From: Pigmentiphaga aceris
GTDB taxonomy: Bacteria; Pseudomonadota; Gammaproteobacteria; Burkholderiales; Burkholderiaceae_B
Length of the DNA: 64,000 nt
Direction: 5' to 3'
Assembly: GCF_008119665.1 (NCBI RefSeq)
Contig: NZ_CP043046.1
Span: forward strand, 248,001-312,000
The first letter of the stretch is position 1. Every line of letters starts with the position of its first letter. Below the pieces are notes generated by a model. The model saw only the letters and a list, made by a program, of their open reading frames with translations. It searched no databases and was not told where the DNA came from. Shown one piece after another: positions 1 through 9,087 of the stretch. The position numbers and the translations under genes were made by a program.

Positions 1-3000
1 TTTGACGAAGACGGCTTTCTGGTTGGCATCTCGATTGCCAGCGGTCAACGCGTGTCGATCCGGCGTGCACGCGACATGGGACGACACCGTGGTGCCTTGC
101 TTGAAGTGGCTGATCCGCAAGGCAGGCAGTTGGCGTTTCGGTATGGCGCAGCCGAACCAGATGGCTGGCGACCGCTGCAAGGCGTGGACACGCCGGGCGG
201 GCGTTTCACTTATGCACAGGACGCCGAGCGCCGCTTATCCACTGCCATCCGCCCCGATGGCGATGCGCGCGACTACTTATACGAATCCGGTTCGGCAGCA
301 TGGCTGACCGGCATCGTGGCGCGCCCGCTCGGGCAAGCGCCACAACGTGTGCGCAGCTGGATGTATGACACCCGCGGCCGGGTAGTGACCGCCGTGCAGG
401 GCGCGCCAGATGCACAGACCGGGCGGCAGCAGATCGACTATGCCGATGGGCAGACCACGGTGCGCGACGAGGCCGGCGCGGTGACACGTTTGCTGCATCG
501 TCAGGCGGGTGCGCGCACCGTGCTTACGTCAGTAGAAGGCGCGGGCTGCGAAGGCTGCGCACCGATTGACAACAGCCGTCGTTACGATGCGCTGGGGCGG
601 CTGACGCAAGCCGAAGGCATTGGTGTCACGCGCGATGTGCTCGGTCGGGTGATGAGCCTGCGCGATGCCGGTGGCGCAACGCAGATTGCCTGGCTGGGCG
701 ACAGCAGTTTGCCCACGCAGGTCGATGCGCCCAGCAGGGTGGGTGGGCAGCGGCATACGCGACATATCGACTGGTTGTCCTTCACCGATCCCGCCACGGG
801 GGTGTGGCGCGCCGTGCCCAAACGTATCTCGGAAGCAGGGTGGCGGCCGGGTGCCGATGGTCCGCAAGCCATCACGCGGGCGTGGGTGCTGAACTGGAAG
901 ATCGAGCGTGGCGTGGCGACGTTGTCGGATGTGGTGCCGGAGCAGTCCGCGTTGCATGAGGGCAGCGGGATGCGCGCGGTGCAAGCGGCAGCATCGAATC
1001 GGTCTTTGCAATCAACCCAATCAACTCCGTTAACACTGTTAACTCAATCGGAACCTGCGCAAGGTGCTCGGAAAGCTGGCGCAGCCCGTCAACTGCAACC
1101 GACAAAGCCAGCCGACGCCGATGCCAAACTAACGCCCATTACCGGCTGGCCAGACCTGCGCTGGCGGCGCGATGACTTCGGCCTGCCGGTACGGGCAGAA
1201 GGCAAGGGCGGCAAGCCGGTGGCAGGGACCGAAACACGCGACTACGATGCCGCCGGTCGTCTGGTGCTGCGCCTGTTCTCGGACGGCACCCGCTGGACCT
1301 ACGACTACAACACGAGCGGGCAGTTGCAGACCCATCGGGCAACACGCGCGGGTGAATCTGTCGAGACGAAATTGCGTTGGAAACAGGACTTGCCGATCCG
1401 CATCGATCACCCGGTCGAGTCCGAACGCCGGGGCTATGGACCGGATGGCCGCATGGCATGGCGCGAGGTCTTCAGGCCCGTTGCTTCGGTGGCGGGTGTC
1501 AATGATGCGGCCGTGCGTTATGCCGAGTCATTCGCCTGGGATGCGCAAGGACGCATGGTGCGGCATGACCTGCCCGAAGGCGGCAGCCTGTTCTATGCGT
1601 GGTCCGACCAGGGCGTAACCGACATTCGTTATGCGCCGCGCGATGGAGACACCGTACTGGTGTTTCAGCAGTCGCCTGGCTTGAATGGTATTTCTCGGCG
1701 TTGGTTCAACGGAGTGAGCAGCGTGTCGCAAGCTGGGCGGAGGCTGCATTACCAGGGCAAAGACGGGGTCTTGTTAGGGCTGGCTCGGCAGATGGGTGCG
1801 GAGACAACATGGCAGCCGAGCTCACAGAAAAGTGGCGCGATGTCTGGGCAGAAAAATGGCCAGACAAGAGATCAAGTCAGCAGTCAGACGAACCGTCAGA
1901 ACCATGATCGAACAGACGCTCAAGAACGGGTCGCGGCCGAAGTGGTGTATCGCCCGAGCCTGAAGACACCTGGCGCGGATCAGGCCGCCTCGTCATCCGG
2001 CGTGTTCGCCGTGCATCGTTATGCCTACGACGACGCAGGTCGCTTGATCGTCGCCAGTCATGCAGGCGGGGCGGGTGCCGTCCCCGCCATGTGGACGCCG
2101 CAACCCGTTGACTACTACGCGTGGCGCGACGGCGGTGAAGCGGTTGCGATTGCTGCGCAAGGAGTATCGATGCGACCGGCGCGCTTGCGTGAGGCGGGTG
2201 GTCTGCCGACGCGTGTCGATGGCCACACGCTGCGCTACGGTCCGTCGCGACGCTTGGCGGCAGTGGATCGAGGTGGTGTAGCCGTGGCTCGATATCGGCA
2301 CAACGCATTCGGCGAACGAGTGATCCGGGAAGTGAACGGCAAACCCGCCACGCATGACTTCTATCTAGGCCAGCAATTGGTTGCCGAACAAGGCGACGGC
2401 CCGCTTGGCACGATTGCACGTCGTTATATCTATGCCGGACACGAAGCGGTGGCGATCCTGGAATATGCGGGCGGTCGTCAGATCGGCATGCGGCGCGTCG
2501 CTGCGGTAGACAAAGATGATGAAAGTGCAGGACAACCCGCCACGACAAACGGCGCATCAGGTTTGCTCACCACCTTATCTGTGACGCAGGACGAATCGTC
2601 CGGCTTCCTCGCCCATATGCGTCGGGCTGCGTCGTTCTTGCTGCCGTCGGCGTCAGACACCTTGCCCGTGCAAATACTCGCGGTTCACCCCGATGCCGTC
2701 GGCACGCCCAGGCTGGTTACTGATGCCGATCAGACCGAACGCTGGCGCGGCGATTTCGGCCCGTTCGGCGCGCTGCGCAGCGAAGCCGGCGACATGGGCA
2801 TGCGACTGCGCCTGCCAGGGCAGGTGATCGATCCCGAGACTGGTTGGCATGACAACTATCTGCGCACCTACGATCCCTTGTCTGGCGCGTATCTGGAACC
2901 CGATCCGCTGGGCGCAGAGCCGGGCACCGAGGCCTATGGCTACGCGGCCCAGCAGCCCGCGCAGTTCATCGATCCCTTGGGGTTGCTGCTGTTTGCGTTT

Positions 3001-4050
3001 GATGGGACGGCAAATTCTCCACAGTCTCAGACGAATATTTTTCTGATGCAGCGCTGGTATCAGGATGAGGACGCAAGCGCGGCAAGAGTGGCACCCCAGC
3101 ATTACGTATCAGGCCCTGGTTCTCAAGATAACCCGATCACATCGGGTTCGGATATTGCAGCTGCTTATACCTCCGACCTTCGGATAGAAGAGCAATGGCG
3201 AAATCTGCTCAACGCGTTATCAAGGTTTCCGGGCACCAGAGAGAAGCCCGTTCAAATCGACATCATCGGTTTTTCCCGTGGGGCAGCGTTGGCTCGGCAG
3301 TTCGCCAATAAGATTGGCGAACAAGTGAAGGACGGGCTTTTTTCTGCGCGCAGATATCCCTTATTCGGAGAATTGATCACGGCATGCGTGAATCTTCGAT
3401 TCCTGGGTGTGTTCGATACTGTGCCGCAGATGTTTGTGGGGGCGACAGACATTGGTTGGAATTTTTCCATCGGTGCTGGCTGGGACAAGGTGGCACACGC
3501 AACCGCGCTGCATGAAACGCGGACGTTGTTTCCGTTGACGACCATGGAGGTCGGAGCCAACGGCTTTGGCGCACCCGCCAGTCCGGTCATCGAGATTGGC
3601 CTGATCGGCTCCCATTCGGATTTGGGGGGTGGGTACTTCTACACAGAAAATGGCAAGCGGATGGGCGACTTATCCAATGTGTCGCTGAACTGGATGATGT
3701 CGCAAGCGCTCGATGCAGGTTTGCAGTTCGCAAACCTGCCCACCGCATATCGGTACGTTAACGACCCCGCTTTACATGCAGAGACCAACTTTCGTATCCC
3801 TGCAGTCTCGGAACTCTTTACGCCTGTTGATCGATGGGTAAATACGGCAAATTCAGCCAAGAAATATGACCGGCAGGATCTACACCCTCTCCTTGGGAAA
3901 AGTCTGCGCGATCAAGTCAATACTTTCATTACCCCGGTCGAACGTTGGGTAAGCAAAACAGGGCCGGTAGTCGGCAACGTGGACATGGTTGCCTACAACG
4001 CGTGGTTGGAAAAAATGTACGGCTTGCGCATGCAGCCGTCGCCCATGTAA
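1..4050 (+). CDS. Rhs-family polymorphic toxin with C-terminal Tle1-like (DUF2235) lipase domain, 5'-truncated
   Basis: The frame is open from base 1, so the gene starts before the window and 1349 codons are visible; the GTG at 52 is not taken as the true start. YD/RHS repeats recur (YDTRGR, YDALGR, YDAAGR, YDDAGR), followed by the Rhs-core end motif around PDPLGAEPGTEAYGYA and then FIDPLG near 2970-2982. After that motif the sequence changes to an alpha/beta-hydrolase of about 355 residues with FDGT at its start, the nucleophile elbow GFSRG near 3268, LGVFDTV near 3402 and SHSDLGGGY near 3612. These are hallmarks of DUF2235/Tle1 phospholipase effectors delivered by type VI secretion. Two low-complexity Gln/Ser/Thr-rich insertions interrupt the repeat region (about 950-1130 and 1810-1930). 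The toxin tip looks less GC-rich than the core, as is usual for exchanged Rhs tips. No immunity gene follows; argS begins 127 nt downstream. Confidence 0.9.
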   Translation, partial: FDEDGFLVGISIASGQRVSIRRARDMGRHRGALLEVADPQGRQLAFRYGAAEPDGWRPLQGVDTPGGRFTYAQDAERRLSTAIRPDGDARDYLYESGSAAWLTGIVARPLGQAPQRVRSWMYDTRGRVVTAVQGAPDAQTGRQQIDYADGQTTVRDEAGAVTRLLHRQAGARTVLTSVEGAGCEGCAPIDNSRRYDALGRLTQAEGIGVTRDVLGRVMSLRDAGGATQIAWLGDSSLPTQVDAPSRVGGQRHTRHIDWLSFTDPATGVWRAVPKRISEAGWRPGADGPQAITRAWVLNWKIERGVATLSDVVPEQSALHEGSGMRAVQAAASNRSLQSTQSTPLTLLTQSEPAQGARKAGAARQLQPTKPADADAKLTPITGWPDLRWRRDDFGLPVRAEGKGGKPVAGTETRDYDAAGRLVLRLFSDGTRWTYDYNTSGQLQTHRATRAGESVETKLRWKQDLPIRIDHPVESERRGYGPDGRMAWREVFRPVASVAGVNDAAVRYAESFAWDAQGRMVRHDLPEGGSLFYAWSDQGVTDIRYAPRDGDTVLVFQQSPGLNGISRRWFNGVSSVSQAGRRLHYQGKDGVLLGLARQMGAETTWQPSSQKSGAMSGQKNGQTRDQVSSQTNRQNHDRTDAQERVAAEVVYRPSLKTPGADQAASSSGVFAVHRYAYDDAGRLIVASHAGGAGAVPAMWTPQPVDYYAWRDGGEAVAIAAQGVSMRPARLREAGGLPTRVDGHTLRYGPSRRLAAVDRGGVAVARYRHNAFGERVIREVNGKPATHDFYLGQQLVAEQGDGPLGTIARRYIYAGHEAVAILEYAGGRQIGMRRVAAVDKDDESAGQPATTNGASGLLTTLSVTQDESSGFLAHMRRAASFLLPSASDTLPVQILAVHPDAVGTPRLVTDADQTERWRGDFGPFGALRSEAGDMGMRLRLPGQVIDPETGWHDNYLRTYDPLSGAYLEPDPLGAEPGTEAYGYAAQQPAQFIDPLGLLLFAFDGTANSPQSQTNIFLMQRWYQDEDASAARVAPQHYVSGPGSQDNPITSGSDIAAAYTSDLRIEEQWRNLLNALSRFPGTREKPVQIDIIGFSRGAALARQFANKIGEQVKDGLFSARRYPLFGELITACVNLRFLGVFDTVPQMFVGATDIGWNFSIGAGWDKVAHATALHETRTLFPLTTMEVGANGFGAPASPVIEIGLIGSHSDLGGGYFYTENGKRMGDLSNVSLNWMMSQALDAGLQFANLPTAYRYVNDPALHAETNFRIPAVSELFTPVDRWVNTANSAKKYDRQDLHPLLGKSLRDQVNTFITPVERWVSKTGPVVGNVDMVAYNAWLEKMYGLRMQPSPM

Positions 4051-4177
4051 TGCGATGCTAACCAAGTAAGCTGGATGCGCTGTCGCGCGCATCCCACCAC
4101 CGTTTCCCCTGCTCACGGTCGAGACCGCCCGTGCCTGCTAACATTCCGCTCTTGCCCATCGCTATCGAATCGCCGAC

Positions 4178-5899
4178 ATGCTCCCTGAGCAACAGCAAAA
4201 CCTCCTGTCCCTGATCGGCGCCGCCGTCGCCGCCGTCGCCCCCGAAGCTCGTCCGACCCTCACCCTGGAGCGCCCGAAAGTGGCTGCCCACGGTGACGTC
4301 GCCAGCAACGTGGCCATGCAGATCGCCAAGCCCCTGAAGCGCAATCCGCGCGATCTGGCGCAGGCGATCGTTGACGCGCTGCTGGCGCAGTCGGGCGCAG
4401 ACGCCCTGATCGCTGCCGCCGAAATCGCCGGCCCGGGCTTCATCAACCTGCGCCTGAGCGCAGCGGCCAAGCAGCAAGTCATCACCGCCGTGCGCGAACA
4501 AGGCGCAGCCTTCGGTCGTGCCGCACGCGCCGACCGCAAGGTGCTGGTCGAATTCGTGTCGGCCAACCCGACTGGCCCGCTGCACGTGGGCCATGCCCGC
4601 CAAGCAGCGCTGGGCGACGCCATGTGCCGCCTGTTCGACGCCAGCGGCTGGGATGTCACGCGCGAGTTTTATTACAACGACGCGGGCAACCAGATTCATA
4701 ACCTGGCAATCAGCGTGCAGGCACGTGCGCGCGGTTTCGTGCCGGACGGCGATGGATTCCCGGAAGACGGTTATCGCGGTGAGTACATCGCCGATATCGC
4801 CGCAGACTATGTCGCCAAGAAGTCCGTGCAGGCTGCCGACTGCGAGCCCGTGCAGGCCACCGGCGACCTGGACAGCCTGGACGATATCCGTCGCTTTGCG
4901 GTGGCCTACCTGCGCCGCGAACAAGACCTGGATCTTCAGGCCTTCGACCTGAAGTTCGACAATTACTACCTGGAAAGCTCGCTCTACACCTCGGGTCGTG
5001 TCGACAAGACCGTGCAGCGCCTGATCGACGCCGGTCACACCTACGAGCTGGACGGCGCGCTGTGGTTGCGCACCACCGAACTCGGCGAAGGTGACGACAA
5101 GGACCGCGTGATGCGCAAGTCCGAGGGCGGCTACACCTACTTCGTGCCGGACGTGGCCTATCACGTGGCCAAGTGGGAGCGTGGTTTCACCAAGGCCGTG
5201 AACATTCAGGGCAGCGATCACCACGGCACCATCGCGCGTGTGCGTTCGGGCCTGCAAGGGCTGGATGTGGGTATCCCGAAGGGCTACCCCGACTACGTGT
5301 TGCACAAGATGGTCAAGGTGGTGCGCAGCGGGGAAGAGGTCAAGATCTCCAAGCGCGCCGGCAGCTATGTGACCCTGCGCGACCTGATCGACTGGGTGGG
5401 CCGCGACGCGGTGCGCTTCTTCCTGATCTCGCGCAAGGCCGACACCGAATTCACCTTCGATGTCGATCTGGCGCTGAAGCAGTCGGATGAGAACCCGGTG
5501 TTCTACATCCAGTACGCGCACGCCCGGGTGAACTCGGTAATCGCGCAGTGGGGCGGCGACGTGTCCACGGTGGCTTCCGCCGACATCACGCTGCTGACCG
5601 CCGAGCGCGAGTTTGCGCTGATGCAGCGTCTGGCTGAATTCCCCGCGATCATTGCGCAGGCCGCCAGTGAGCTGGCCCCGCATCACATTGCGTTCTGGCT
5701 GACCGCAGTCGCGTCCGACTTCCACGCGTTCTACAACGCGGAACGTGTGCTGGTCGACGACGAGGCCCTGCGCCTGGCGCGTCTGGCCTTGCTGCTGGCC
5801 ACCAAGCAGGTGATCGCCAACGGCCTGGCCCTGTTGGGCGTGTCTGCACCGGAACGTCTGGTGCGCGCGGATATCCCCAGCGCCGATCCCGCCGCGTGA
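4178..5899 (+). CDS. argS: arginyl-tRNA synthetase
   Basis: Class I aminoacyl-tRNA synthetase of 573 residues that charges tRNA-Arg in the cytoplasm. The N-terminal arginyl-specific domain is followed by the HIGH-type motif HVGH in [16 protein letters not shown] (about residue 135). The KMSKS-like motif appears as [14 protein letters not shown] near residue 390. The C-terminal DALR anticodon-binding domain ends the protein, including [15 protein letters not shown]. Length and motif order fit a complete single-copy argS. It is followed by the SPOR-domain gene and dsbA on the same strand, an order I recall from Bordetella and Achromobacter. A long open frame exists on the opposite strand but is a coding-bias shadow. 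Confidence 0.98.
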   Translation: MLPEQQQNLLSLIGAAVAAVAPEARPTLTLERPKVAAHGDVASNVAMQIAKPLKRNPRDLAQAIVDALLAQSGADALIAAAEIAGPGFINLRLSAAAKQQVITAVREQGAAFGRAARADRKVLVEFVSANPTGPLHVGHARQAALGDAMCRLFDASGWDVTREFYYNDAGNQIHNLAISVQARARGFVPDGDGFPEDGYRGEYIADIAADYVAKKSVQAADCEPVQATGDLDSLDDIRRFAVAYLRREQDLDLQAFDLKFDNYYLESSLYTSGRVDKTVQRLIDAGHTYELDGALWLRTTELGEGDDKDRVMRKSEGGYTYFVPDVAYHVAKWERGFTKAVNIQGSDHHGTIARVRSGLQGLDVGIPKGYPDYVLHKMVKVVRSGEEVKISKRAGSYVTLRDLIDWVGRDAVRFFLISRKADTEFTFDVDLALKQSDENPVFYIQYAHARVNSVIAQWGGDVSTVASADITLLTAEREFALMQRLAEFPAIIAQAASELAPHHIAFWLTAVASDFHAFYNAERVLVDDEALRLARLALLLATKQVIANGLALLGVSAPERLVRADIPSADPAA

Positions 5900-5994
5900 T
5901 TCTCCGATAACGTCCCGTAAATCGCAGGCCGCCAACCATGCGGCTGCGATCCGGGGCGTGTTCCGGCAAGCACGTTTTTTTGTACAAGGCAGGC

Positions 5995-6681
5995 ATGAGT
6001 CCTTTGGCATCCACTTCTTCATTCGCGCGCACGCAGCGTGGTGGCACCCTGTTCGGCGCGATTGGCGGACTGCTGATCGGCTTGGTGGTCGCGGTGCTGG
6101 TCGCCATCTACGTGACCCGTGCACCGGTTCCGTTCGTCAATCGTGGCCTGGGCAAAGCGCCCGACCCGACGGTGATCGATCCGAGCAAGGCACCCGATCC
6201 GAACCGTGGCATGTACAGCGGTCGCGATGCACCGGCAGGCACCGCCCCGACGGTGACTCCTGGGACGCCCGCCACGGAAGGTGTGGGCACGCCTGCGCCG
6301 ATCCCGGGTGCCCCGGCTCCGACCACGCCGACACCGATTCCGGTGCCTGGTACCGGCGTGTCGCCGCCTGTCATCCCTGGCTTCAATTCGCCTGCAACCC
6401 CGGCCCCGACGCCGGTTGCGCCGCCGACGGCACCCGCTGACGATGGAAGCACTTACTATCTGCAGGTGGGTGCATTCCGTGGTGTCGAGGAAGCGGAAAC
6501 CTTCAAGGCGCGCTTGGCGCTGATGGGCTTCGAGGCCTTCGTGGCGTCGGCGCAGGTTAACCAGAACACCTTGTACCGGGTGCGCCTGGGCCCGTTCCGT
6601 CGCCTTGACGATATGAACCGTGCCCGTGCCCGTCTGGCAGAAAGCAAGATCGAAGCGTCGGTGATCAAGACGCGTCAGTGA
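5995..6681 (+). CDS. SPOR-domain inner-membrane protein (FtsN/DedD-like)
   Basis: A 228-residue bitopic membrane protein. A short cytoplasmic start is followed by one transmembrane helix (residues about 18-40, GAIGGLLIGLVVAVLVAIYV), then a long Pro/Ala/Thr-rich periplasmic linker (about 55-145). A C-terminal SPOR domain (about 150-225) begins with YYLQVGAFRGVEEAE. SPOR domains bind denuded septal peptidoglycan, so a cell-division or cell-envelope role is likely. I chose the ATG at 5995, giving MSPLASTSSF, because the 19 residues encoded upstream from 5938 are unlike the family and the transmembrane helix is then placed normally. It lies 95 nt after argS. Confidence 0.85.
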   Translation: MSPLASTSSFARTQRGGTLFGAIGGLLIGLVVAVLVAIYVTRAPVPFVNRGLGKAPDPTVIDPSKAPDPNRGMYSGRDAPAGTAPTVTPGTPATEGVGTPAPIPGAPAPTTPTPIPVPGTGVSPPVIPGFNSPATPAPTPVAPPTAPADDGSTYYLQVGAFRGVEEAETFKARLALMGFEAFVASAQVNQNTLYRVRLGPFRRLDDMNRARARLAESKIEASVIKTRQ

Positions 6682-6716
6682 TCGACGCTGTCATGGTGTG
6701 CCGGTAATGTGGAACG

Positions 6717-6764
6717 CGCGCCGGGCAAACGCAGCACAAATGTGCAAGGCGCTTGCCCGGCGCG
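6717..6764. repeat. Long perfect inverted repeat between the SPOR gene and dsbA
   Basis: A perfect 12-bp stem, CGCGCCGGGCAA at 6717-6728 paired with its complement at 6753-6764, encloses a 24-nt loop that contains a second small hairpin (GCAC...GTGC). No T-run follows, so it is not a textbook intrinsic terminator. It may be a processing or attenuation structure, or a Rho-associated 3' end of the SPOR transcript. Confidence 0.6.
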
Positions 6765-6852
6765 GAACTTCCCGCCTGGGGAGTGGGTCGGAGAACCTGT
6801 CCGGCTACACCTGCCGTTTTACTTTTCTTAAATTTATTCAGGGATGTTCATA

Positions 6853-7515
6853 ATGGGTCGTCCGCTTTTCACCCGGGTTCTGTTTGGTCTGTCGTTTGCC
6901 GCAGCCGCTTTTGTCGCCGTTGCACCCGCTGCCCAAGCCCAGGGTACGGCACCGCGTCCGGGCACCGAGTTCCGCCTGATCGATCCGCCGCAGCCTGCTG
7001 ACGATCCGTCGAAGATCGAAGTGGTCGAGTTCTTCTGGTACGCATGCCCGCATTGCAACGCCTTCGAGCCGGAACTGGTCGAGTGGGCGAAGAAGCTGCC
7101 TTCGGATGTGGTCTTCAAGCGTGTGCCGGTGCAGTTCAATGCCGGTTTCGAGCCGCAGCAACGCCTGTTCTACACGCTGGAAGCCATGGGCAAGATCGAC
7201 GCCCTGCACGGCAAGGTGTTCCAGGCCATCCACACGCAGCGCCAACAGCTGAACACGGCTGACCGCATCACCACCTGGGCCGAGCAGCAAGGTCTGGATG
7301 CCAAGGCATTCGGCGACGCCTACAAGTCCTTCGGTGTGCAATCCAAAGTGCAGCGCGCCACCAAGATGATGACGTCCTACGGCGTGGACGGCGTGCCGAT
7401 GCTGGCCATCGGTGGTCGTTACGTCACCAGCCCGTCGCAGGCTGGCAGCGGCACCCGTGCCCTGCAGGTTGCCGACTTCCTGATCGAGCAAGCCCGCAAG
7501 TCGAAGGGAAAATAA
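6853..7515 (+). CDS. dsbA: periplasmic thiol:disulfide interchange protein DsbA
   Basis: A 220-residue thioredoxin-fold oxidase that introduces disulfide bonds into exported proteins. A signal peptide (residues 1 to about 29) ends in AQA. The catalytic CPHC motif appears in FFWYACPHCNAFEP at about residue 63, and the cis-proline loop is seen as DGVPMLAIGG. The start at 6853 is preferred over the ATG at 6844 because AGGGA at 6840-6844 then lies 8 nt upstream. The gene sits between the SPOR gene and an SDR gene 7 nt downstream, so dsbA and the SDR are probably co-transcribed. Confidence 0.95.
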   Translation: MGRPLFTRVLFGLSFAAAAFVAVAPAAQAQGTAPRPGTEFRLIDPPQPADDPSKIEVVEFFWYACPHCNAFEPELVEWAKKLPSDVVFKRVPVQFNAGFEPQQRLFYTLEAMGKIDALHGKVFQAIHTQRQQLNTADRITTWAEQQGLDAKAFGDAYKSFGVQSKVQRATKMMTSYGVDGVPMLAIGGRYVTSPSQAGSGTRALQVADFLIEQARKSKGK

Positions 7516-7522
7516 GCTTCGC

Positions 7523-8287
7523 ATGATTGTCTTCATCACCGGCGCCAACAGCGGGATCGGCATGGCCCTCGCACGCGAATATGCGCGGCGGGGCGCGACA
7601 CTGGGCCTGCTTGCGCGCCGGGGTGAGGCGCTTGAAGCGTTGGCCACCGAGCTAGGTGGCGGCGCACACCGGGTGTACTCAGTAGATGTGCGTGACCGTG
7701 CGGCCTTGCATGCGGCGGCGGCCGACTTCATCGCCACCACGGGTTGTCCGGACATCGTGATTGCCAATGCCGGCATCTCGGTGGGTAATCTGACCAGCGA
7801 GGTGGACGATTTCGAGGACACACGTGCGGTCTTCGAGATCAACGTACTGGGCCTGATTGCCAGCTTCGAGCCGTTCATCGGCCCGATGCGGCACATGGGC
7901 GGCGGTCAACTCGTTGGCATTGCCAGCGTAGCAGGCGTGCGCGGCTTGCCAGGAGCAGGTGCTTACTCTGCGTCCAAGGCAGCGGTGGCAACTTACTGCG
8001 AAAGCCTTCGCAACGAAGTGCGCCGCGACAAGATTTATGTCACGACCCTGTCGCCCGGTTATATCCGCACGCCGCTGACTGCCGGCAATCCGTACCGCAT
8101 GCCTTTCCTGCTTGACCCGGCCGTGTTCGCGCAGCGGGCGGCGGTGGCAATCGAACGGCGGGTGCGCAGCACTGTGATTCCTTGGCAGATGGGTATTGTG
8201 GCGTGGTTCCTGCGCCGGGTGCCTGATCGCCTGTTCGACCTGTTTGCCGAAAACGGGCCGCGCAAACCGCGGCGGGTCGAACGCTGA
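7523..8287 (+). CDS. SDR-family NAD(P)-dependent oxidoreductase
   Basis: A 254-residue classical short-chain dehydrogenase. The Rossmann glycine motif TGANSGIG is at residues 6-13, NAG is present in the middle (IVIANAGISVG), and the catalytic Ser-Tyr-Lys set includes the YSASK motif (GAGAYSASKAAVATY). The substrate cannot be assigned from sequence. It begins 7 nt after dsbA, so it is probably the last gene of that transcription unit. The C-terminus carries a hydrophobic/basic tail (MGIVAWFLRRVPDRLFDLF), compatible with membrane association. Confidence 0.9.
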   Translation: MIVFITGANSGIGMALAREYARRGATLGLLARRGEALEALATELGGGAHRVYSVDVRDRAALHAAAADFIATTGCPDIVIANAGISVGNLTSEVDDFEDTRAVFEINVLGLIASFEPFIGPMRHMGGGQLVGIASVAGVRGLPGAGAYSASKAAVATYCESLRNEVRRDKIYVTTLSPGYIRTPLTAGNPYRMPFLLDPAVFAQRAAVAIERRVRSTVIPWQMGIVAWFLRRVPDRLFDLFAENGPRKPRRVER

Positions 8288-8351
8288 GCCAGCTACCCGC
8301 TTCCACTAATCCGGGCGCATGTGTGCGTCGGGGTGTTGAGCGGGCCTTCTG

Positions 8352-9061
8352 ATGGCTATTTTCCTGCTGCTGTGGCTGTTGTCGCTCGTCGCGCTGATCG
8401 TGCTGTGCGTCAAGGGGCTGCGGCTGGCCTTTCGCCCAGCTGCGCGTGCCGAGGCATGCCGGCGCTGGCTGATGACGGTCAGTCGGTGCGGCTGGAGGAA
8501 TGCCGGGCAGCAAAAGGCAATCTGCTCGACGGTCATCCCATTCCAGTGAACAGCACGATCACCGCAACCGGCCCCCGCCAGTTGGATGGTCGCTGGCGTG
8601 TCAGCGCACCCCGCGAGGAAATGGTCGTGTTGCGGGGCGTTCCCGTGTTCAAGACCAGTTTCCTGCTCGATGACGCGCGGCGGCTCAGTTTCGTGGAACA
8701 CGGCGAACTGGCCTGCCGCTTGAGCCTGGGTGACTTTGTCTACCCGGCGGGCACCGAGATCGAAAGCGCAGACGGCGACTGGCGCACGCGCGCGCCGGAT
8801 GCCTGGATGTTCATCACTACCGCGAATCGGCAGGCATTGCGTAAGAGCGAGGCCGTTGCGGGCGGCGACTGGGTAGTACAGTCTCTGGATGGCAGGCTGC
8901 ACGACGTCATTCCGGCTGCCCAGACACGCAGGCCGTTCGCGCGTTTCAAAACCGAAGGTGTGCGCGAGCCGCGACCGCCGTCCCCGGAAGCGTCTTGTGG
9001 TGAGATGATGTCGTCTATGCCCGCCACGACGCTTGCGCCGCAGGTACCCACTTTGCAGTAG
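8352..9061 (+). pseudogene. Decayed paralogue of the downstream membrane-anchored unknown (frameshift plus internal deletion)
   Basis: A start at 8352 gives a membrane-anchor N-terminus (MAIFLLLWLLSLVALIVLCV) that loses similarity after about residue 40 and stops at 8549. A different frame, readable from about 8460 to the TAG at 9059-9061, encodes a clear homologue of the C-terminal half of the next gene. Shared blocks include GNLLDGHPIPVNS against GNLVDGHALPLGS, GTEIESADGDWR in both, and GDWVVQSLDG against GAWVVQSPDG. About 140 residues present in the intact copy are missing at the join, and the frame changes there. The simplest reading is a tandem duplicate inactivated by a deletion and frameshift between about 8440 and 8480; a sequencing or assembly error cannot be excluded. 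Confidence 0.8.
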
Positions 9062-9087
9062 GCCATCTTTTTGAGCCGGTTCTATCC

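Noticed and set aside
4058..6124. 688-codon open frame on the minus strand
   Set aside because: It lies opposite argS and its sequence is His/Arg/Val-rich with no domain; it is the mirror of GC-biased coding on the plus strand.
8321..9061. A single intact 246-codon gene at this position
   Set aside because: Its first 45 residues have no similarity to the paralogue, whereas the alternative frame from 8352 restores the membrane anchor; this indicates a frameshifted pseudogene.
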